Below the pieces are notes generated by a model that worked only from the letters and a program-made list of their open reading frames with translations, did no database searches and was not told the DNA's origin. Source: Maridesulfovibrio ferrireducens (GTDB taxonomy: Bacteria > Desulfobacterota > Desulfovibrionia > Desulfovibrionales > Desulfovibrionaceae). Taken from it: a DNA stretch of 64,000 nt. The DNA is taken from positions 92,936 to 156,935 of the forward strand of contig NZ_JAEINN010000012.1 of the NCBI RefSeq assembly GCF_016342405.1, given 5' to 3'. The translations under genes were made by a program, and so were the position numbers. Positions 58,460-64,000 of the stretch are shown in pieces. Positions within the stretch are counted from its first letter, which is position 1. The number at the start of each line of letters is the position of its first letter.

Positions 58460-58464
58460 AGATG
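58418..58464 (+). repeat. Duplicated antitoxin 3' end, copy B
   Basis: Matches 57004-57050 at 42 of 47 positions, ending at the toxin ATG. Confidence 0.85.
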
Positions 58465-58737
58465 TTGCAAATCCACTGGAAAGAAGATGCCAGAAAAGAT
58501 TTATTGTCTATACTCGGTTTTATCGGGGAGGATAATCCAGAGGCCGCTCGCAAGTTGAAACTTGATTTAGAGGCAAGAGTCGATGGATTGCTTGAATTCC
58601 CCAAGGCTTACAAGGCCGGGCGAGTGGCTGGAACTCGTGAGATGGTTCTATCTGCGAATTATATTGTGGTTTATGCGGAAAGCTCTGATCAGATAATTAT
58701 TTTAAGAATTTTGCATGCTGCGCGAATGTATCCGTAA
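58462..58737 (+). CDS. ParE/RelE-family toxin
   Basis: 91 residues. IHWKEDARKDLLSILGFI then EDNPEAARKLKLDLEARVD, FPKAYKAGRVAGTREMVL and IIILRILHAARMYP are all ParE landmarks. Intact start ATG 2 bp after the truncated antitoxin. Antitoxin function must come from the full DinJ-like protein upstream, from the fragment, or from the chromosome. Paralogous to the toxin at 56393. Confidence 0.88.
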   Translation: MLQIHWKEDARKDLLSILGFIGEDNPEAARKLKLDLEARVDGLLEFPKAYKAGRVAGTREMVLSANYIVVYAESSDQIIILRILHAARMYP

Positions 58738-58773
58738 TAATTTTTTTGATAAAATAATAAGAGGTTGTTTCTT

Positions 58774-59487
58774 GTGCGATTAATTTCTTGGAATTGTCAG
58801 ATGGCGTTTAGAAAAAAACTCGCAACAATCTTAAGTAATAACCCAGATATTTTGATTGTACCTGAAAGTGAACAACCAACAAAAGTAGATTTTGAGCGTG
58901 AAAATTTTGAATGTTTTAGTTCTGTATGGATCGGGGACAATCCAAGCAAAGGATTAGGTATATATTCATTTAATAAATATACCGTGCGCCTTCATGATAG
59001 TTATACAGATAAGTTTAAATACATTGCTCCTATTGAAGTTACATATAATGATTCTAGATTTATAATTATAGCAGTTTGGGCTATGCCTTGCAAAATTGAT
59101 CGTAATCAACGCTACATCGGACAAGTTTATAGAGCTTTAGAATTTTATAGTAATCTAATCAATAAAGACACCATTTTGGTTGGTGATTTTAATTGGAACC
59201 TCTCTTTTGACAAAGATAAAAAAACTGAAAATTTTAAAGATGTCGTTAATTTTTTATCAAAAAAAAATATGGTTAGCCTTTATCATCACAATTCAGGAGA
59301 AGATTTTGGGTATGAATCTAAGGACACCTTTTTCATGCAGAAAAAAGCCAACAAAGGATATCATATTGATTATTGTTGCGTTGGTAAACGTTGGCTAGAA
59401 AATAAGATTAAGTTTGGTGTAGAAAACTTTTTAGAATGGTCTAAGATGAGCGATCATGTCCCTATTATATTTGAAAGTTGTGGTTAG
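58774..59487 (+). CDS. Endonuclease/exonuclease/phosphatase-family protein
   Basis: 237 residues from GTG 58774 (AGAGG upstream; TTG 58765 is the alternative). EEP fold: RLISWNCQMAFRKK start, the ILIVPESEQ metal-binding Glu, the VGDFNWN core motif and the C-terminal SDHVPI His. This is the DNase I/sphingomyelinase/inositol phosphatase superfamily; the substrate is not evident. No signal peptide, so cytoplasmic. AT-rich, at the end of the toxin-antitoxin islet, possibly a defence nuclease. Confidence 0.85.
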   Translation: MRLISWNCQMAFRKKLATILSNNPDILIVPESEQPTKVDFERENFECFSSVWIGDNPSKGLGIYSFNKYTVRLHDSYTDKFKYIAPIEVTYNDSRFIIIAVWAMPCKIDRNQRYIGQVYRALEFYSNLINKDTILVGDFNWNLSFDKDKKTENFKDVVNFLSKKNMVSLYHHNSGEDFGYESKDTFFMQKKANKGYHIDYCCVGKRWLENKIKFGVENFLEWSKMSDHVPIIFESCG

Positions 59488-59894
59488 TAAAAAAACGAAA
59501 CACACTAATTAAAAAGTATTAATTTTTTAATTTTTCGACCAACATGAGCAACCACAAAAAAACAACCACCCATCTATAATCAAAACAGTATCTTAAAAAT
59601 TTCTTGACTCTTTTCATTTCTCCCCCACAAGACGCCAATAAAAAGCCCCTAACTTAACAGTTAGGGGCTTTTCTTGTTTTTACCCCTTTTTTCTACTTAT
59701 CATTATTGGCTATACGCCGCCGCCTTACTGATTCGTCTCGTCTTTTATTAAAAAATCAAATCACAACTTACTAAAGTCATTAGGATTAGCAATTGGACTG
59801 CTCCTTGACGATGTGTTCAAAGATCTAATTCCTCAATCGATTACTTATGAAAGTATTTGTTTTTATTATGTTAAAAATAACAGGATAGAATCTG
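59488..59894. other. 407-bp intergenic stretch
   Basis: No convincing gene on either strand. It contains the repeated terminator at 59637-59674. The rest is AT-rich with short A/T tracts. Before the terminator a TTCTCCCCC...GCCA stretch faintly recalls a tRNA-Ser 3' end. The last ~200 bp should hold the promoter of the next operon, but no clear -35/-10 pair was found. Confidence 0.5.
59637..59674 (+). terminator. Repeat terminator copy 2
   Basis: Same AAAAGCCCCTAACT / AGTTAGGGGCTTTT hairpin as at 56065, differing only in the loop, and followed by TTGTTTTT. Ends the toxin-antitoxin/nuclease islet. Confidence 0.9.
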
Positions 59895-61028
59895 ATGAAC
59901 TTGAAACCTTTCATTTCTTTTTCAGAACTTAGTATTGCAGAACTGGATGCATGGCAGGAAGAAGGCAATAAAATTGCCGGAGTATACTGTATCTACGCGC
60001 CCAATGAGCTTATTCGTGCCGCCGGGGTTGTGCCTGTCAGTCTTTGCGGCAAGAAACAAGCCCCGATTAAGGAGGCCGAGCGAGAGCTTCCTGTCAGCCT
60101 ATGTCCGTTGATAAAATCTAGCTACGGATACGCAATAACGGACACGTGTCCTTTCTTTACTTTTTCAGACATCCTGATTGCGGAAACGACCTGTGACGGC
60201 AAAAAGAAGATGTATGAATTGATGAGTAAGTTGAAACCGCTACATCTGATGCACCTTCCGCACACACAGACGGGAACAGCTCCTTTAAAATACTGGATGG
60301 ATGGATTACGCGAACTGGAAAAGTTTCTGTTCGAACGTTCCGGTATAAAAGTCACAGAAGAAGAGCTTCACAACCAGATCGTTATCCAAAATAAAATACG
60401 CCGGGAATTATATAATCTGGCAGTTATGGCTGCGGATGAAAGATCGCCCTTGAACGCAAAGGAAATGCTTACTGTACAAGAAAGCAAAAGTTTTGTTGTA
60501 CATCCTGAAAAATATCTCGCCAGCTTGATCACATTGCGCACTGAACTTGAAGAATATTTGAAACAGCCGGATTTACCGATTAATCGGGGGCTTCGCATAT
60601 TGATGACGGGTTGCCCCATGGGCAAAGGGTCAGACAAGGCAATTGTTATTGCGGAGGAGCTGGGCGCCCGTGTCGTTTGCATGGAAAACTGCTCCGGTTT
60701 GAAAGGTGTGACCTTGTCTGTAGATGAAACAGGTGATCCATATGAAGCTCTTGCCCGTCGTTATTTGCAGGTTCCATGCTCTTGCATGACTCCTAATCCA
60801 CATAGACCTGAATCCATCAAAGAAATGGTTGATATTTTTAAGGTGGATGCCGTTGTCGATATGACTTGGCTCGGTTGTCATACATATAATGCTGAATCTA
60901 CGACCTTGCGCCGCTATGTTGAGGAAGAGCTTGAACTTCCTTTTTTACATATTGAAACAGATTATTCGGAATCAGACATAGAACAACTGCGAACACGGAT
61001 TGAAGCGTTTGTGGAACTTTCAGAATAA
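59895..61028 (+). CDS. Double-cubane-cluster / 2-hydroxyacyl-CoA dehydratase-family protein
   Basis: 377 residues. HgdB/BcrC-type fold binding iron-sulfur clusters. Landmarks: LIRAAGVVPVSLCG, PVSLCPLIKSSYGYA, DTCPFF, ETTCDGKKKMYELM, MTGCPMGKGSDK, CMENCSG and LGCHTYN, about a dozen Cys in all. This resembles single-subunit double-cubane proteins (YjiM type), which use low-potential electrons to reduce small substrates, rather than two-subunit dehydratases. No ATP-dependent activator gene is adjacent, so it would need one from elsewhere. It lies 26 bp before an ABC transporter operon, suggesting it acts on the imported compound. Confidence 0.85.
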   Translation: MNLKPFISFSELSIAELDAWQEEGNKIAGVYCIYAPNELIRAAGVVPVSLCGKKQAPIKEAERELPVSLCPLIKSSYGYAITDTCPFFTFSDILIAETTCDGKKKMYELMSKLKPLHLMHLPHTQTGTAPLKYWMDGLRELEKFLFERSGIKVTEEELHNQIVIQNKIRRELYNLAVMAADERSPLNAKEMLTVQESKSFVVHPEKYLASLITLRTELEEYLKQPDLPINRGLRILMTGCPMGKGSDKAIVIAEELGARVVCMENCSGLKGVTLSVDETGDPYEALARRYLQVPCSCMTPNPHRPESIKEMVDIFKVDAVVDMTWLGCHTYNAESTTLRRYVEEELELPFLHIETDYSESDIEQLRTRIEAFVELSE

Positions 61029-61054
61029 CCCCAAAATAAAGAGAGAGATAGATT

Positions 61055-62188
61055 ATGATCAGTAGATTTTCGCAAAAAAAACTTTACACAATTATTTTAG
61101 CATTGCTCGCCGTTTTCTGTATCGGAACCAGCTCAGCACATGCCGCTAAAAGTAAAATACCCAGTCTTTATCTAGGTTATGTTTTTACAACTCACCATAC
61201 ACCGTTGATGGTTGCCGCCATTAAGGGGCAAGATTTTAAAACATCCGGTGCATATCTTGAAGAAATGGTTCCTAAGCAGAAATATAAGCTTATGTCCGCA
61301 GAAGGTGAGCCACTTGCTGTGCTTAACTTCATCGTATCTAAAAGCGGATCTGAAACTTCAACACTTTTCGCAATGAATCGGCTTGATTTAGGTCTTGCTT
61401 CCAGCACCGCTTTTATGAGTGGAATTGACAAGGGAACCAAAATTAAAATTCTTTGTCCTTTGCATGTAGATGGTATGAGCATGGTTTTCCCTGCTGACAG
61501 TAAAGTTACCGGATACAACGATGTTGCAGCAGCTATTAAGAGTTCTAAAAATCCATTTAAGATCGGCTACCATTCTCCTACCAGCGCACCACGCGTTGTT
61601 TTCGAGGGCGCATTGCACAAAGCAGGATTCAAAATCACAGGTAATCCTAACGATGCAGACGCTGATATTTTAATGGTAGATCTCAAATCCACCTCAAATC
61701 TTATTCCTGCATTGCTCGGTAAACAGGTGGATTGCTGGGTTGGACCTGCTCCTCATCCTGCTGTTGCCGAATATAAACACGTTGGGCACATTGGACTTGA
61801 TTCCCGCGACCTTCCTCCAGCAGGCGAATGGATTGACTTCCCTTGCTGCGTAATGGGCGCAAGTGAGCAGATGATCACAGAACAACCTGAAGTTGTGCAG
61901 GCAATGGCTGATCTGATGACTTCGGCTTCTGACTGGAGCAATAAAAACAAGATTAAAACTGCAGAAATTTCAGCTAAATGGATCGGAGTTCCTGCTGTAG
62001 CGGTTGAAAAATCAACTATCATTTATACAACTGATCCCACACAGAATTGGATGAACGGCGAAGCTGTTTTCCTTTCCATGCTGAACAGCATGAACAAGTT
62101 TAAAGGAGTTCTGAAAGATGCAGATATTAAAACTGCAACACCACTTCTTTACGATTTCACCTTTGTAGAAAAAAGCCTCAAAAAATAA
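61055..62188 (+). CDS. ABC transporter substrate-binding protein (SsuA/TauA-like)
   Basis: 377 residues. Sec signal peptide (about 1-30, with ILALLAVFCIGTSSAHA and cleavage after Ala). Periplasmic NMT1/SsuA-type binding protein: early THHTPLMVAAIKGQDF, then LDLGLASSTAFMSG, IGYHSPTSAPRVVFEGALH and VDCWVGPAPHP. Family substrates include sulfonates, nitrate, thiamine precursors and riboflavin; the ligand here is unknown. AGAGAGA upstream of the ATG. Followed by a strong intercistronic hairpin. Confidence 0.88.
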   Translation: MISRFSQKKLYTIILALLAVFCIGTSSAHAAKSKIPSLYLGYVFTTHHTPLMVAAIKGQDFKTSGAYLEEMVPKQKYKLMSAEGEPLAVLNFIVSKSGSETSTLFAMNRLDLGLASSTAFMSGIDKGTKIKILCPLHVDGMSMVFPADSKVTGYNDVAAAIKSSKNPFKIGYHSPTSAPRVVFEGALHKAGFKITGNPNDADADILMVDLKSTSNLIPALLGKQVDCWVGPAPHPAVAEYKHVGHIGLDSRDLPPAGEWIDFPCCVMGASEQMITEQPEVVQAMADLMTSASDWSNKNKIKTAEISAKWIGVPAVAVEKSTIIYTTDPTQNWMNGEAVFLSMLNSMNKFKGVLKDADIKTATPLLYDFTFVEKSLKK

Positions 62189-62202
62189 GTTAATAAAAAT
62201 TA

Positions 62203-62236
62203 TCGGAGCGGAATTACAATAGTAGTTCCGCTCCGA
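62203..62236 (+). other. Intercistronic hairpin after the binding-protein gene
   Basis: A perfect 11-bp stem TCGGAGCGGAA / TTCCGCTCCGA without a T-run, between binding protein and permease. Such hairpins usually protect the upstream mRNA, giving more binding protein than membrane components. Confidence 0.7.
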
Positions 62237-62249
62237 AATATGGAACAAA

Positions 62250-63086
62250 ATGAAAGATCGAGCCCTGTCTTTAACCTTACCTATTATTGCTCCGGCTCTT
62301 TTAGCCGTCACATGGATGATTCTTGCCCGGCAGATAAGTAACCAAGTAATTCTTCCCGGAATAGAACAGGTTGCGGAGCTTTTGGGCAATCCGACAGAAG
62401 ATTTGATCAGCATGGGATCGCTATTCAGCAATGTATTAGTAAGCCTCGTGCGTGTAATCATGGGCTATGCCATTGCCGCTTTTGTTGCGATTCCTCTGGG
62501 TATTGTCATGGGATATTACGGATCTGTTTTTAAATTTTTCAACGGTTTTTTAAACTTGTTCAGACCCATTCCTCCTCTGGCGTGGGTTCCGCTGGTTCTG
62601 GCTTGGTTTGGAGTATCAAGTTTGGCAACTATCTCAGGTGTTGAAACAGGTCAGATGTATATTTATCTGAACAACATCAAGTTTTCCATGCTGTTTATAA
62701 TTTTCATCGGCGCATTCTACCCGATACTCACTTCTACAATTCATGGCGTACGCAATGTAAACAAGACCTTGATCGATTCCGCAAGGGTGCTCGGAGCAAG
62801 TGAATATCAAGTTTTTATGAAGGTTTTGATTCCAGCTTCTATGCCTTCTATCATCACCGGAATGCGAATTGGCCTCGGCATTGCGTGGATGTGTCTTGTT
62901 TCTGCGGAAATGCTTCCCGGGTCACTTTCAGGAATAGGTTATATGATCACCCACGCTTTCACCCTTGCCTCAACCGACATCGTTATTGCCGGGATGATTT
63001 CAATCGGTATTGTTGGAACATTAATGGATATGGTTTTCAGGCGCATTGAACATAAGAAATTTTCATGGCGCAGGCAGGCAGGCTAA
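62250..63086 (+). CDS. ABC transporter permease (SsuC/TauC-like)
   Basis: 278 residues, six predicted spans. The EAA loop that contacts the ATPase is seen as DSARVLGASEYQVFMKVLIP (about 180-199), followed by PASMPSIITGMRIGLG-type residues. Family landmark RPIPPLAWVPLVLAWFG near 109. Overlaps the ATPase start as TAATG. Confidence 0.93.
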   Translation: MKDRALSLTLPIIAPALLAVTWMILARQISNQVILPGIEQVAELLGNPTEDLISMGSLFSNVLVSLVRVIMGYAIAAFVAIPLGIVMGYYGSVFKFFNGFLNLFRPIPPLAWVPLVLAWFGVSSLATISGVETGQMYIYLNNIKFSMLFIIFIGAFYPILTSTIHGVRNVNKTLIDSARVLGASEYQVFMKVLIPASMPSIITGMRIGLGIAWMCLVSAEMLPGSLSGIGYMITHAFTLASTDIVIAGMISIGIVGTLMDMVFRRIEHKKFSWRRQAG

Positions 63087-63850
63087 TGACACAAAAGAAC
63101 GTGATAATTGAGATAGATAAACTTACCAAAGAGTATAAAGCTGAGAGAGGCGAACCTTTTCTTGCAATAGACAACATAAGCCTGAAAATTCAAGAGAATT
63201 CTTTTACTTGTATTGTCGGGCCTTCTGGTTGTGGCAAATCTACTATTTTACGCATTGCAGCCGGACTTGAAAAAGCAACTTCCGGTACAGTTCATTACCG
63301 TTCTGCGCCAGTAACTAAGCCTTGTGGAGAGATCGGGCTTGTGTTTCAGGAATATTCACTTTTCCCATGGCTTACGGTGATGGATAATGTTGCTGCGGGG
63401 CTTGATTTTTCCGGAGTGGAAAAAGAAAAACGCAATGAAGAAGCCACCCGTTATTTACGAATGGTCAATATGCTCGATTTTAAAGAGGCATATCCACATG
63501 AATTGTCTGGAGGAATGAGGCAAAGGGTCGCAATTGCGCGTGCTCTCGCGAATGATCCGGATGTATTACTCATGGATGAGCCGTTCGGAGCGCTTGATGC
63601 TCATACCCGCATTCTGCTCCAGCAGGAGCTTCTAAAAGTCTGGGAATTAACTCGCAAAACAATTATACTTGTAACTCACAGCGTTGATGAAGCTATTTTT
63701 CTCGCTGATAAAATTCTCATTATGGCAAGTCGCCCGGGACGCATTCGGAAAAATCTTGAAGTAGATATAGAGCGTCCTCGAAGCAGGGCTATTCCAGAAT
63801 TCGGAAAAATGACCGACTATATACTTAAAGAATTGGAATACAGTATATAA
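63086..63850 (+). CDS. ABC transporter ATP-binding protein (SsuB/TauB-like)
   Basis: 254 residues from ATG 63086 (TAATG with the permease stop; a longer frame from 63065 is unlikely). Walker A GPSGCGKST at 45-53, Q-loop VFQEYSLFPW, signature LSGGMRQR, Walker B VLLMDEPFGALD and the His switch in VTHSVDEA. Powers import with the upstream permease and binding protein. Ends at the third repeat terminator. Confidence 0.95.
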   Translation: MTQKNVIIEIDKLTKEYKAERGEPFLAIDNISLKIQENSFTCIVGPSGCGKSTILRIAAGLEKATSGTVHYRSAPVTKPCGEIGLVFQEYSLFPWLTVMDNVAAGLDFSGVEKEKRNEEATRYLRMVNMLDFKEAYPHELSGGMRQRVAIARALANDPDVLLMDEPFGALDAHTRILLQQELLKVWELTRKTIILVTHSVDEAIFLADKILIMASRPGRIRKNLEVDIERPRSRAIPEFGKMTDYILKELEYSI

Positions 63851-63870
63851 TAATTTTAAATATGATTCAC

Positions 63871-63908
63871 AACAAAAAGCCCCTAACTTACCAGTTAGGG
63901 GCTTTTCT
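63871..63908 (+). terminator. Repeat terminator copy 3
   Basis: AAAAGCCCCTAACT / AGTTAGGGGCTTTT, the third copy of the hairpin at 56065 and 59637. Ends the ABC transporter operon. Nothing recognisable follows to the window end. Confidence 0.9.
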
Positions 63909-64000
63909 TGTCTTATATAGTTCTAGGCTCCTCGACGTTTCGTGTGGAATTGACTTGATCGACAACACAAGTGAATGCAGTATATTCGGATGACTTATAC

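Noticed and set aside
56061..59690. Transposon or insertion sequence carrying the toxin-antitoxin islet
   Set aside because: No transposase, terminal inverted repeats or target duplications were seen; only the repeated terminator marks its ends.

Overview
The window looks like a chromosome segment of a marine, moderate-GC sulfate reducer of the Desulfovibrio group (Maridesulfovibrio or a relative). This is inference, from the neighbourhood nadK - hypothetical - mltA - gatB - mtnA - der, the protein flavour, and two tRNA-Ser genes followed by a temperate phage. No taxonomic search was possible.

Region 1 (1-10685) is core chromosome. It holds the start of a gene cut by the left edge, a leftward SAM methyltransferase, then a rightward run of NAD kinase, a 581-aa protein of unknown role, lytic transglycosylase MltA, GatB, methylthioribose-1-phosphate isomerase and the ribosome-assembly GTPase Der. 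tRNA-Ser(GCU) and an orphan LuxR-type response regulator follow.

Region 2 (10743-56060) is a complete-looking 45.3-kb prophage in the 3' end of tRNA-Ser(UGA). A 37-bp perfect direct repeat of the tRNA end marks both borders, and paired GCGTAAAA arm-type repeats with the same 12-bp period sit just inside each border. Its left arm is a leftward early operon (Cro-like protein, NAD-dependent DNA ligase, many small genes, ASCH protein, Dam-type methylase, excisionase-like protein, integrase). It diverges from a rightward LexA-type repressor followed by lysogeny/moron genes, including a lipoprotein and a membrane protein. An unusual regulator with two PAS-like domains and a CI-type helix-turn-helix stands between this zone and the late genes. 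The late genes run leftward. The tail is P2-like (FI, FII, E/E' with an apparent -1 frameshift, T, X, D, V, U, W, J, I, H). The head is lambda-like (GpA terminase, gpW, portal, S49 protease with a nested scaffold start, decoration protein, capsid E). A holin/endolysin/Rz/Rz1 cassette sits between head and tail genes. Primase and D5-type helicase lie at the right end. When the phage circularises, the early operon ending in integrase becomes continuous across attP with helicase-primase-methylase-terminase. Several plus-strand or membrane-protein morons interrupt the late region, including a SWIM zinc-finger protein and an apparently leaderless membrane gene.

Region 3 (56061-64000) is accessory. 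One islet carries a ParD/ParE-like pair whose toxin has no canonical start codon, a DinJ-like antitoxin apparently separated from its toxin by a Fic-protein insertion, and an endonuclease/exonuclease/phosphatase-family protein. A second islet carries a double-cubane/2-hydroxyacyl-CoA dehydratase-family protein with a complete SsuABC/TauABC-like ABC transporter. Three nearly identical 38-bp terminators (56065, 59637, 63871) close the tRNA locus and each islet, suggesting stepwise growth of the island. No rRNA, CRISPR array or insertion sequence was seen.
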